NCBI GenBank assembly: GCA_020719105.1
Contig: DYQV01000082.1
Span: 1-9,339 of the forward strand
Length of the DNA: 9,339 nucleotides
Direction of reading: 5' to 3'
Source of the DNA: Rikenella microfusus
GTDB taxonomy: Bacteria; Bacteroidota; Bacteroidia; Bacteroidales; SZUA-534
Positions within the stretch are counted from its first letter, which is position 1. Each line of letters starts with the position of its first letter. A program made the translations under genes and the position numbers. The notes beneath the pieces were generated by a model. It did not search any database and was not told the DNA's origin. It worked only from the letters and a program-made list of their open reading frames with translations. Shown here piece after piece: positions 1-7,054 of the stretch.

Positions 1-142
1 ATTTAGCTCATAAAACATACGGGGTTTATTGGTTTGCATAGTGCATCAATCGTCGGCAAGGTTCTTATCGGTTAATAGGTTCACTGCTCCGTAATCCCCA
101 ACTATTTTTACCGCAATCCGGATGCTGAGCATTACAAAATGA
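1..142. other. Left-edge stretch without a convincing gene
   Basis: No open frame of useful length crosses this stretch. On the minus strand an ATG at 39-37 opens a frame that stays open to the window edge (13 codons, MQTNKPRMFYELN), with an in-frame stop three codons upstream (48-46) and no ribosome-binding site. It could be the beginning of a leftward gene cut by the window, but thirteen codons are too few to claim it. Otherwise I see no tRNA, repeat or promoter here. Confidence 0.3.
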
Positions 143-283
143 AATACTGAATCCACTCCGAAAAGCTAAAAAACCCCAAATTAGTCATCCGATGAATTTC
201 TAATTAGCAGATTACCAGTTAAATATAATCTCCGATTTTAATAATTGATTCATCGGATGACTTTTCGGAGCGGACTCAATACT
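143..283 (-). repeat. 141-bp structured inverted repeat (MITE-like element or RNA)
   Basis: The outer arms 143-165 and 261-283 pair over 23 positions. Nineteen are Watson-Crick, and all four mismatches (144/282, 147/279, 151/275, 155/271) become G-U pairs if the minus strand is transcribed. A second perfect 13-bp arm pair, 185-197 with 248-260, lies inside. It abuts the outer stem directly on one side and is separated by a 19-nt bulge on the other. A small stem (209-214 with 226-231) lies in the terminal loop. Each inner arm contains an 11-bp self-palindrome, TCATCSGATGA. There is no ORF, no clear target-site duplication and no integron attC core. It may be a miniature inverted-repeat element, a structured RNA read leftward, or a protein-binding array; the sequence does not decide. 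Confidence 0.6.
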
Positions 284-290
284 ATTTAGT

Positions 291-335
291 AAAAAACAAA
301 GCCACCAATAATAACTTCTGGTGGCTTTGTTTTTT
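291..335 (-). terminator. Strong intrinsic terminator of the Lrp/AsnC gene, symmetrical
   Basis: A perfect 17-bp inverted repeat, 291-307 with 319-335, encloses an 11-nt loop. The GC core GCCACCA/TGGTGGC is flanked by A-run and T-run arms, so leftward transcripts end in a U-tract. It begins 10 bp past the stop codon of the leftward regulator gene, and the same symmetry would stop rightward transcription entering from the left. Confidence 0.92.
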
Positions 336-344
336 CCGTTCGAA

Positions 345-812
345 TTAATCTTCAAACTCAAAAGCAGTTTCGTATTTTGAGGTTTCCATCACAAAGGAAC
401 TATAAAAGCGGCTCATGTTTTTTATGTTCGAAAAATCCTGGGTAATAAACCGGTGGTAATCATCCATATCTTTAATATAAACTTTCAACAGAAAATCAAT
501 ATTCCCCGATACATAATAACATTCATTGACTTCAGGAAGTGCTTTAACTTTTTTCACAAATTCATCTACCGCATCTTTTGAATGGTTATCAAGCAATACC
601 GATAAATAAATAATCAATCCTTTTCCGGCTTTTTTGGGGTTACACAAGGCAACATATTTGGTAATGAACCCCTGGGATTCTAATTTTTTAATCCGTTCAT
701 ACACCGGGGTTTTCGACATTCCCAATTGAGTAGCAATATCTTTGGCCGTAATCCGGCAATCGGTTTGTAATATCTTTAGGATTTCCTTATCAACTTGGTC
801 AACTTGCTTCAT
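345..812 (-). CDS. Lrp/AsnC-family transcriptional regulator
   Basis: This 155-residue protein has the normal length and two-domain plan of the Lrp/AsnC (feast/famine) family. Residues 5-50 form the winged helix-turn-helix, with the recognition segment around residues 21-50 (DIATQLGMSKTPVYERIKKL). Residues 65-140 form the RAM ligand-binding/oligomerisation domain, including the typical G-NIDFLLKV strand at 103-111. Such proteins form dimers to octamers and bind small effectors, usually amino acids. The gene is divergent from the PLP-enzyme gene across a 267-bp gap containing TTAGT/ACTAA palindromes, and it ends at its own terminator. The arrangement suggests a local regulator of the rightward genes that also controls itself; the effector is unknown, though an amino acid made or consumed by the PLP enzymes is a natural guess. 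The ATG at 812 is chosen because the HTH domain begins directly after it. Confidence 0.95.
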   Translation of the reverse strand: MKQVDQVDKEILKILQTDCRITAKDIATQLGMSKTPVYERIKKLESQGFITKYVALCNPKKAGKGLIIYLSVLLDNHSKDAVDEFVKKVKALPEVNECYYVSGNIDFLLKVYIKDMDDYHRFITQDFSNIKNMSRFYSSFVMETSKYETAFEFED

Positions 813-836
813 TTGTCTTTAATGTTATAGGGTTGG

Positions 837-856
837 TTAGTTATTAATATTACTAA
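837..856. promoter_or_regulatory. Operator-like palindrome TTAGT-N10-ACTAA
   Basis: The 20-bp element has 5-bp inverted arms around an AT-only centre, the general look of an Lrp/AsnC dimer site (A/T-rich core, outer TAG/CTA). It lies 25 bp upstream of the regulator's start codon, downstream of that gene's likely -7 box, so binding would suit autoregulation. The match is by eye, and AT-rich DNA makes such palindromes easier to find. Confidence 0.4.
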
Positions 857-874
857 ATAATTGAATTTTTCAGT

Positions 875-882
875 CAAAAATA
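875..882 (-). promoter_or_regulatory. Candidate -7 box of the regulator promoter
   Basis: Read leftward, 882-875 is TATTTTTG, an exact match to the Bacteroidota -7 consensus TAnnTTTG, about 62 bp upstream of the start codon. No TTG/TTTG -33 element is present at the usual 17-23-bp spacing; the palindrome at 902-911 lies near where one would be. The call rests on the -7 match alone. Confidence 0.35.
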
Positions 883-901
883 AACGTTTTATTTGAAATA
901 T

Positions 902-911
902 TTAGTACTAA
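902..911. promoter_or_regulatory. Perfect palindrome TTAGTACTAA, second operator-like site
   Basis: This perfect 10-bp palindrome uses the same half-sites (TTAGT and ACTAA) as the element at 837-856, but with no spacer. It sits 20 bp upstream of the candidate leftward -7 box, near the -33 position of that promoter. Recurrence of the half-sites in one divergent gap supports a shared binding protein, most simply the adjacent Lrp/AsnC regulator. Confidence 0.4.
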
Positions 912-1037
912 TTACTTTTTATTGCAAATTTTATTCGCTCAAAGGATTTTTGAATCTGTATTTAAGATGTGTATAGTAAATATTCCTAAAATACATTGAA
1001 TAATTAATTTATTAGTAATGATATTTATAAAAATACA

Positions 1038-1054
1038 TTACATTTGTTATGTAA
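1038..1054 (+). promoter_or_regulatory. -7 box of the rightward operon embedded in a 17-bp palindrome
   Basis: TACATTTG at 1039-1046 matches the Bacteroidota -7 consensus TAnnTTTG exactly and lies 33 bp upstream of the first PLP gene. It falls inside the palindrome TTACAT-N5-ATGTAA (1038-1054), so a protein bound there would cover the promoter. The -33 region is weak (TTAG at 1012-1015, 23-bp spacing), which would suit an activator-dependent or repressed promoter. The predicted leader is only about 25 nt. Confidence 0.45.
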
Positions 1055-1079
1055 TTATTCAAAATTAAGGATTTAAGTC

Positions 1080-2561
1080 ATGCAAAAAATAAATACGAAG
1101 AATTCATCCATGCAAATTTTGGAAAAAGCCATAAATCGGTACCGCGAAAAAGGTATCGTTTTACCAACCTTTAAGCAGCAGCATGACCCATCGTTGATCC
1201 CAGATAAGATAAAATCAAAATTAAAAACAGTAGGACTTTGGGATTTAAACCCATTGAATCTATTCAGGATAACTTGGAAGAATGAGCCAATTGCCATGGG
1301 TGGTCTATTTGGCAAAGTCAATTATGTGGAGCTGCCAAAAACTCTGACAGGTATTGACGCAAAAATTGTGTTGATGATTGGTAAGTATTTTCCTACCGGA
1401 GCGCATAAGGTTGGAGCTGCTTATGGCTGTTTAGCCCCAAGAATTATTAAGGGGGAATTTGATCCAACCTACCATAAAGCAGTATGGCCATCAACAGGTA
1501 ACTATTGCCGTGGAGGAGCTTTCGATTCAAAAATAATGGGTACTGAATCCGTTGCCATATTGCCGGAAGAAATGAGCCGGGAACGGTTTGATTGGCTGAG
1601 GAACACCATTGGTTCCGAAGTGATTGCCACTCATGGATGTGAGTCGAATGTGAAAGAAATTTACGATAAATGTTGGGAAATAAAGCGTACCCGTAAGGAT
1701 TGTATGGTTTTTAATCAGTTCGAGGAGTTTGGCAATGCAGCCTGGCATTTTAATGTTACCGGACCGGCATTAGAAGAAGTGTATCAATCGGTTAAAACTG
1801 TTAATGGAAATCCGGCGGCGTATGTTTCGGCTACCGGATCGGCTGGTACCATTGCCGGAGGAGATTATTTACGTACAAAGTTCCCTTTTATAAAAGTGGT
1901 TGCTTCGGAAGCGTTGCAATGTCCAACTTTATTGCGAAATGGATTTGGAGGACACCGCATTGAAGGGATAGGTGATAAACACGTACCCTGGATACACAAT
2001 GTTAAAAATACCAACGTGGTGGCAGCAATCGATGATGAAGACTGCATGCGTATTTTCCGATTGTTTAACGAACCGGAAGGTCATAAGCGATTGAAGGAAT
2101 TAGGAGTATCGAAAGAAGTTATTGAACATCTTCATTTAATCGGTATTTCAGGAATATCAAACATTTTATCGGCCATAAAAACTGCCAAGCATTTTGAATT
2201 GAATGCCAATGATGTAATACTTACTATTGCTACCGATGCTGCCGATATGTACCAATCGCGTTTGGAAGAATTGACTATTGAAAAGGGAACCTATACCGCA
2301 TTGCAAGCCGCATTGGATTTTGAAAAGTGTGTTTTGGGACAGGAAACCCAGAATTTAAAGGAACTTGGATATCAAGACCAGAAAGCCATTCATAATCTTA
2401 AATATTTCACTTGGGTGGAACAACAAGGCCGGACGGTTGAAGAGCTGAATGAGTTATGGTATAACCCAAATTTTTGGCCCACCATGTTCAACCAGGTACA
2501 TGAATGGGATGAATTGATAGAAGAATTCAATGAAAAAACCGGAGTACTGAAAAATCTGTAA
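1080..2561 (+). CDS. Fold-type II PLP-dependent enzyme (cysteine synthase/TrpB-like)
   Basis: This 493-residue protein belongs to the fold-type II PLP superfamily (tryptophan synthase beta, cysteine synthase, threonine synthase, diaminopropionate ammonia-lyase). Visible hallmarks are the PLP-binding Lys110 in FPTGAHKVGAA, the STGN loop at 138-141 that normally holds the substrate carboxylate, and the glycine-rich phosphate cup ATGSAGTIAGG at 251-261. It is longer than cysteine synthase (~310) or YgeX (~400), with about 70 residues before the core and a long C-terminal tail. I recognise the superfamily but not a characterised reaction; an eliminase/ammonia-lyase or beta-replacement activity on an amino acid is likely. 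It heads the rightward gene set, 4 bp from a second PLP gene. The ATG at 1080 has an AAGG at 1067-1070; a second in-frame ATG at 1110 is possible but less likely. Confidence 0.88.
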   Translation: MQKINTKNSSMQILEKAINRYREKGIVLPTFKQQHDPSLIPDKIKSKLKTVGLWDLNPLNLFRITWKNEPIAMGGLFGKVNYVELPKTLTGIDAKIVLMIGKYFPTGAHKVGAAYGCLAPRIIKGEFDPTYHKAVWPSTGNYCRGGAFDSKIMGTESVAILPEEMSRERFDWLRNTIGSEVIATHGCESNVKEIYDKCWEIKRTRKDCMVFNQFEEFGNAAWHFNVTGPALEEVYQSVKTVNGNPAAYVSATGSAGTIAGGDYLRTKFPFIKVVASEALQCPTLLRNGFGGHRIEGIGDKHVPWIHNVKNTNVVAAIDDEDCMRIFRLFNEPEGHKRLKELGVSKEVIEHLHLIGISGISNILSAIKTAKHFELNANDVILTIATDAADMYQSRLEELTIEKGTYTALQAALDFEKCVLGQETQNLKELGYQDQKAIHNLKYFTWVEQQGRTVEELNELWYNPNFWPTMFNQVHEWDELIEEFNEKTGVLKNL

Positions 2562-2565
2562 AAAA

Positions 2566-3810
2566 ATGATCTCTAATAAGTTTTATTACCGATGTACGGA
2601 TTGTGGTTCTGAATATAATAATCAGGAAATTAGATACCTATGTTCAAAATGCCTAACTCAAAACAGGGCGAATCAGCCACCTAAAGGGGTTTTAAAAGTA
2701 ATATACAATTATCAGGAAATTCGAAAAACAGGTTCCACTGCGTTGAATTCAATTCTGAAACAAACCGATTACTTGAGTTTGCTTCCCATTGAACATCTGA
2801 GCAGTTTGCCTCCGTTGCGGGTTGGCAAAACACCGGTGTATAACATTTCTAAAAATCTGAAAATTAAAGAATCCAACCTTTATATTAAAGATGAAAGCCA
2901 AAATCCCACCTTTTCATATAAAGACCGAGCTTCGGCTGTTGTATCGGCATTTGCCAAAGAAAATGGCATAACCACCATAGCAGCAGCCAGTACAGGTAAT
3001 GCCGGCTCTTCGTTAGCGGGTATTTGTGCTTCGCAAATGCAAAAAGCTATCGTATTTGTTCCAGCAAAAGCTCCTTTGGCTAAATTGACCCAGATTCTAA
3101 TGTATGGAGCCCAATTAATTCCGGTTGATGGCACCTACGATGATGCTTTTGATTTAAGTATTGCTGCTTCTAATGAATTTGGCTGGTTTAACAGGAATAC
3201 AGCATACAACCCAATAACCATTGAGGGAAAAAAAACAGCCGCTTTTGAAATAGTTGACCAGTTTCCGGATAAATTACCCGATTATATTTTTGTCCCGGTA
3301 GGTGATGGAGTAATTATTTCAGGCTTATACAAAGGATTTGAGGACCTGTTGGAGTTGGGTTTGATTGAAAAAATGCCAATCCTGGTTGCAGTTCAAGCTC
3401 AGGGAAGTAACAATTTAATACAGAATTTAAATTCGGATAATTTTTTGGCTAAAACCAGTAAAACGATTGCCGATTCTATTTCGGTAGATATTCCACGGAA
3501 TTTTTTTATGGCATCTAGGTTTATTAAAAAATATCAGGGTTTGGTATCTGAAGTATCTGATGATGACATCATTCAGGCATCGGCTTTATTAAGCAAACAC
3601 ACAGGTATTTTTGCAGAACCGGCCGCAGCTGCTGCATTGGCTGGTTTTTTTGCAATGAAAAAGCAAAATGTCTTAAAGGAGTTTAGCAATTGTTTACTGC
3701 TTTCAACTGGTAGCGGATTGAAAGATTTATCGGCAGTTCAGGGTATTTTAAATTTTCCACATCCTATTTCATTAAATTTAGTTGAAGTAAAAAATATTTT
3801 GAATTTGTAG
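2566..3810 (+). CDS. Threonine synthase-like PLP enzyme with N-terminal zinc ribbon
   Basis: This 414-residue protein opens with a four-cysteine zinc-ribbon-like knuckle (C10-x2-C13, C26-x2-C29), as in many archaeal/ThrC-like proteins, then a fold-type II PLP core. The PLP lysine is Lys119 in NPTFSYKDRA (classic ThrC: PTGSFKDR), the STGN loop is at 142-145, VPVGDG at 244-249 occupies the phosphate-cup position, and TGSGLKD at 381-387 is the typical C-terminal motif. The family is annotated as threonine synthase, but there is no homoserine kinase or other threonine gene nearby. It sits 4 bp after a second PLP enzyme and upstream of purine-type genes, so a catabolic lyase role is an equally good reading. 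The two are different subfamilies, not a recent duplication. True ThrC remains possible. Confidence 0.85.
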   Translation: MISNKFYYRCTDCGSEYNNQEIRYLCSKCLTQNRANQPPKGVLKVIYNYQEIRKTGSTALNSILKQTDYLSLLPIEHLSSLPPLRVGKTPVYNISKNLKIKESNLYIKDESQNPTFSYKDRASAVVSAFAKENGITTIAAASTGNAGSSLAGICASQMQKAIVFVPAKAPLAKLTQILMYGAQLIPVDGTYDDAFDLSIAASNEFGWFNRNTAYNPITIEGKKTAAFEIVDQFPDKLPDYIFVPVGDGVIISGLYKGFEDLLELGLIEKMPILVAVQAQGSNNLIQNLNSDNFLAKTSKTIADSISVDIPRNFFMASRFIKKYQGLVSEVSDDDIIQASALLSKHTGIFAEPAAAAALAGFFAMKKQNVLKEFSNCLLLSTGSGLKDLSAVQGILNFPHPISLNLVEVKNILNL

Positions 3811-3855
3811 AATTATGGCTATCTTGTTGGAGGTTTTTTAATAGTAAAACAGTTT

Positions 3856-4236
3856 ATGGAGACATTGATACTCAAACCAACAAAAACAAATCCTTTTGTT
3901 CGTTTTGATCCATCCAACCACAAGTATGAGATTATAGGACAATCTTTTCCTGAAGATCCACAAGTTGCTTTTGAACCTATTTTTAATTGGCTCAAAAATA
4001 ATTTGAATAAGCTCGACCATAAAATGATTTTAACTATTAAGGCTGATTATTTCAATTCCGCATCGAACCGTTTATTATTAAAAATATTTCGGATACTAGA
4101 GTTAAACTTTCAAGCCGGAAAGGAAATTGAAATAATATGGACTTATGAAGATGAAGAAATACAAAACGACGGCATTATTTTTTCCCGGATTGTCAACATA
4201 CCTTTTCAATTTGTATTTACCCCTGCAGAAAAGTAA
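3856..4236 (+). CDS. SiaC-like regulatory phosphoprotein (DUF1987)
   Basis: This 126-residue protein matches the DUF1987/SiaC family at its usual length: a TxxTP-like start (KPTKTNPFVRFD), the I-GxSFPEDP segment at 26-34, YFNSAS at 65-70, and the IWTYEDEE strand-acidic region after 114. In Pseudomonas aeruginosa, SiaC is a small phosphoprotein of the SiaABCD pathway: kinase SiaB phosphorylates Thr68, phosphatase SiaA reverses it, and unphosphorylated SiaC activates the diguanylate cyclase SiaD. Here the aligned phosphosite is Ser68. No SiaA-, SiaB- or SiaD-like gene is in the window. It lies 45 bp after the PLP gene and 17 bp before the dehydrogenase, so co-transcription is likely, while a purine-related role is unproven. 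A GGAGG at 3829-3833 is too far (22 bp) to set the start. Confidence 0.85.
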   Translation: METLILKPTKTNPFVRFDPSNHKYEIIGQSFPEDPQVAFEPIFNWLKNNLNKLDHKMILTIKADYFNSASNRLLLKIFRILELNFQAGKEIEIIWTYEDEEIQNDGIIFSRIVNIPFQFVFTPAEK

Positions 4237-4253
4237 GGAAAATAAACAAATAC

Positions 4254-6833
4254 ATGATTAATTTTACTCTGAACAGCCAACTGGTTGCCTATAACGGTGA
4301 TCCAAATTTATCGTTATTAAAATACCTCCGAAACGAAAAAAAGATTACCTCTCCGAAAGATGGCTGTTCCGGTGAAGGAACTTGTGGAGCCTGCCTGATT
4401 GATTGCAATGGAAAACCCAAACTGGCATGTAAAACCAAAATGAGCGATATCAATCAAGCGATTATTAATACAGTTGAAGGGTTAAATCCCGATATAAAAC
4501 AGATTTTAGCTCAAAGTTTTGTTGATGCGGGTGCCGTACAATGTGGTTTTTGCACCCCAGGTTTTATTATGCGCACCTATTTATTAATCCAATCAAAACC
4601 GCAGCCTAGCATTGATGACATTAAGAAAGCCATAAATACCAACCTTTGCCGATGTACGGGTTATGTTAAAATTATTGAAGCGGTGCAATTAGCTTCTAAA
4701 CGGTTGAATGGCGAGAAGCCTGCAATTGAAGCAAACCAAGGAAAAGTGGGAGAGCGGTTAACAAAATACCAAGCTTATGAAACAGCCATCGGGGAACGTA
4801 AATATACCGATGATTTATTTTTTGATGGCATGTTATTCGCAGCCCTCAAATTCTCCGATTATCCTAAAGCTGAAATTTTGAATATTGACTTTTCTGCCGC
4901 CATTGCCTTGGAAGGGGTAAAAAGAATAGTGGTGGCCGGGGATATCCCCGCTCAAAGGTATCTTGGACTTATTTACAATGACTGGCCGTTAATGATTGCC
5001 GTTGGCGAAACTACCCGTTATATCGGAGATGTATTGGCCGGTGTAATTGCTATTAATGAAGAAATTGCCCGACGTGCCGTTGATTTAATCAAAGTGGAAT
5101 ACAAGGTTTTTGTTCCAGTAACTGATCCTCACCAAGCCATTTTGCCAAATGCAATTCGTGTACATAACAATCATGACAATTTACTGGATGTTTGTTCTGT
5201 TAAAAGAGGAAAAGCTATAGAAATAGTAAGAAACTCAGCTTTTGTTGCACAGGGTGTTTTTCAAACGCAGCGAATAGAACATGCTTATTTAGAAAAAGAG
5301 TCAGCCTTGGCAATGCCCGATGGAAAAGAAATTCAACTTTTTAGCCAAAGTCAGGGAATTTACGAAGATCGCCGACAAATAGCTTTAATGCTTGGCCTTG
5401 ATGAGGAACTTGTGAAAGTGACACTGTTGCCTAATGGTGGCGGTTTTGGTGGTAAAGAAGATCTTTCGGTACAGGGACATGTGGCACTTTATGCTCAGTT
5501 GCTTCAACAACCGGTTAAGTTGACTTTAACCCGGCAGGAATCCATAAGGATGCATCCCAAAAGGCATCCGGTTAGTATGGATATGACCATAGCTTGCGAT
5601 AAAGAGGGCAAATTTACCGCAGCCTTACTATATGCAGTGGGAGATACCGGAGCGTATGCTTCCGTTGGTACTAAAGTAATGGAACGGGTTGCTGGCCATG
5701 CAACAGGTGGATATTATTTTCCAGCCGTGGAATTACAAGCTAAAACAGTTTATACCAACAACATTCCAAGCGGTGCCATGCGTGGATTTGGTGCAAACCA
5801 AGTTACTTTTGCTTTGGAAGTTTTAGTTGACGAATTGTGCCAAAAAGGTGGATTCGACCGGTGGCAATTCCGCTACAACAATGCATTGGTTGACGGTTCA
5901 TTAACATCAACCGGGCAAAAAGTTTATGGGGTTGGAATTCAGGATTGCTTGCTAGCCTTAAAAGATGATTTTTATAAAGCCAGATATGCTGGAATTGCCT
6001 GTGGAATTAAAAATTCGGGTGTGGGAAACGGTATGGTGGATCAAAGTGGCGTGCGCATTACCATTGTTTCTGAAAATCGTGTTATTATTGATCAGGGCTG
6101 GACAGAAATGGGACAAGGAGTTCAAAATATGGCCATTCAAACCCTTTGTACTGAAACGGGAATTAAACCTGAACTGATTGAAGTTAGAATTGATACCCAA
6201 GCCCAAATAAAAACGGGTATGACCACTTCATCAAGAGCAACCGCATTGTTGGGATTAGCAATTATAGATGCTGCAAAAGAGCTTAAAATGAAGCTTAAAA
6301 CCCTTTCATTGGCTGAATTGGCAGGTACATCGTATTACGGCGAATATGCTTGCAACTGGACCAACAAGCCCGGTGCTGATGTTCCGGAACCGGTGATACA
6401 CTTTTCGTATGGTTATGCCGCCCAACTCTGTATTTTGAACGAAAGTGGTGAAATAGAACGGTTTATTGCAGCCCACGATGGTGGTAAAATTATGAATCCG
6501 CTGTTGTTCGAAGGACAAGTTCAGGGTGCTGTGCACATGGGATTGGGATATGCCTTAACAGAGGATTTACCGATGAAAGATGGCTTTTTAGTAACCGATA
6601 AGATGTGCGATTTACACATTTTAAAAGCTTCAGAAACCCCTCCAATTGAAGTACGGATGATTGAAAAGCCAGATCCGGTGGGACCTTATGGAGCCAAAGG
6701 AGTAGGAGAAATAGGCTTGGTTCCTACAGCAGGAGCTGTTGCTAATGCTTACACTCAATTCGATGGCATCCGCAGGCATGAATTGCCACTAAAAGTTACC
6801 ATTAAACCTGCTTCGCGCAGTATTATGCACTAG
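4254..6833 (+). CDS. Molybdenum hydroxylase, selenium-dependent xanthine dehydrogenase type (fused Fe-S/Mo subunits)
   Basis: The 859-residue enzyme would hydroxylate a purine such as xanthine or hypoxanthine. Residues 1-80 are a plant-type ferredoxin domain with C38-x5-C44-x2-C47-x11-C59. Residues 85-150 carry the second [2Fe-2S] set, C97-x2-C100-x31-C132-x-C134. From about 165 onward is the molybdopterin domain: substrate-pocket YLEKE around 345-349, GGGFGGK at 395-401, RGFG at 510-513, GQGV at 620-623, and the catalytic glutamate Glu819 in GVGEIGLVP. The FAD domain of full-length xanthine dehydrogenase is absent. This XdhA-plus-XdhC fusion and length fit the selenium-dependent xanthine dehydrogenase family (TIGR03311), whose members carry a selenium-containing molybdenum cofactor. 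It is last of the rightward set, 17 bp after the SiaC-like gene. Family-level identity is firm; xanthine as substrate and selenium use are inferred. Confidence 0.9.
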   Translation: MINFTLNSQLVAYNGDPNLSLLKYLRNEKKITSPKDGCSGEGTCGACLIDCNGKPKLACKTKMSDINQAIINTVEGLNPDIKQILAQSFVDAGAVQCGFCTPGFIMRTYLLIQSKPQPSIDDIKKAINTNLCRCTGYVKIIEAVQLASKRLNGEKPAIEANQGKVGERLTKYQAYETAIGERKYTDDLFFDGMLFAALKFSDYPKAEILNIDFSAAIALEGVKRIVVAGDIPAQRYLGLIYNDWPLMIAVGETTRYIGDVLAGVIAINEEIARRAVDLIKVEYKVFVPVTDPHQAILPNAIRVHNNHDNLLDVCSVKRGKAIEIVRNSAFVAQGVFQTQRIEHAYLEKESALAMPDGKEIQLFSQSQGIYEDRRQIALMLGLDEELVKVTLLPNGGGFGGKEDLSVQGHVALYAQLLQQPVKLTLTRQESIRMHPKRHPVSMDMTIACDKEGKFTAALLYAVGDTGAYASVGTKVMERVAGHATGGYYFPAVELQAKTVYTNNIPSGAMRGFGANQVTFALEVLVDELCQKGGFDRWQFRYNNALVDGSLTSTGQKVYGVGIQDCLLALKDDFYKARYAGIACGIKNSGVGNGMVDQSGVRITIVSENRVIIDQGWTEMGQGVQNMAIQTLCTETGIKPELIEVRIDTQAQIKTGMTTSSRATALLGLAIIDAAKELKMKLKTLSLAELAGTSYYGEYACNWTNKPGADVPEPVIHFSYGYAAQLCILNESGEIERFIAAHDGGKIMNPLLFEGQVQGAVHMGLGYALTEDLPMKDGFLVTDKMCDLHILKASETPPIEVRMIEKPDPVGPYGAKGVGEIGLVPTAGAVANAYTQFDGIRRHELPLKVTIKPASRSIMH

Positions 6834-7009
6834 ATAACAATTTCATACATTCTATTTTTATTTAATTTCAACAGCTTAGCAAAAACTAATGCTTTGTATT
6901 AATGAATTATTTTGATTAAAGATGTTGATACTTAGTTCATTAATGGAAAATACTATTAATTTCATGTTTTGTATCACCCTAAAATATATTGAATTTTGAA
7001 AAAAAAATT

Positions 7010-7038
7010 TTTGCACCCGTGTTTTTTTTTTATATTTA
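7010..7038 (+). promoter_or_regulatory. Promoter of the SsnA-like gene
   Basis: TTTG at 7010-7013 and TATATTTA at 7031-7038 give a -33/-7 pair with 17-bp spacing. The -7 box is one base off the Bacteroidota consensus TAnnTTTG. The spacer is almost all T (7022-7030). Transcription would begin about ten bases before the ATG at 7055, leaving a very short leader. The 221-bp gap (6834-7054) is otherwise AT-rich and shows no clear terminator, so some read-through from the dehydrogenase gene is also possible. Confidence 0.5.
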
Positions 7039-7054
7039 ATAGAAAAAACAAATT

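Noticed and set aside
1..39. Possible 13-codon start of a leftward gene
   Set aside because: It is too short to distinguish from chance; mentioned only in the left-edge entry.
143..283. Integron attC site
   Set aside because: The size fits, but there are no GTTRRRY/RYYYAAC core ends and no integrase or cassette array.
1073..1321. Leftward 82-codon frame
   Set aside because: It lies opposite the start of the first PLP gene, has no family resemblance or ribosome-binding site, and is explained as an antisense shadow.
3815..3841. Eight-codon ORF (MAILLEVF) before the SiaC-like gene
   Set aside because: Any leader-peptide role would need an attenuator hairpin or regulatory codons, and none is visible.
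5965..6177. Rightward 70-codon frame inside the dehydrogenase gene
   Set aside because: It is a different-frame shadow of a strongly conserved enzyme with no recognisable domain.
6834..7054. Terminator after the dehydrogenase gene
   Set aside because: Only weak A/T symmetries such as CATTAATG are present; there is no GC-containing stem followed by a T-run.
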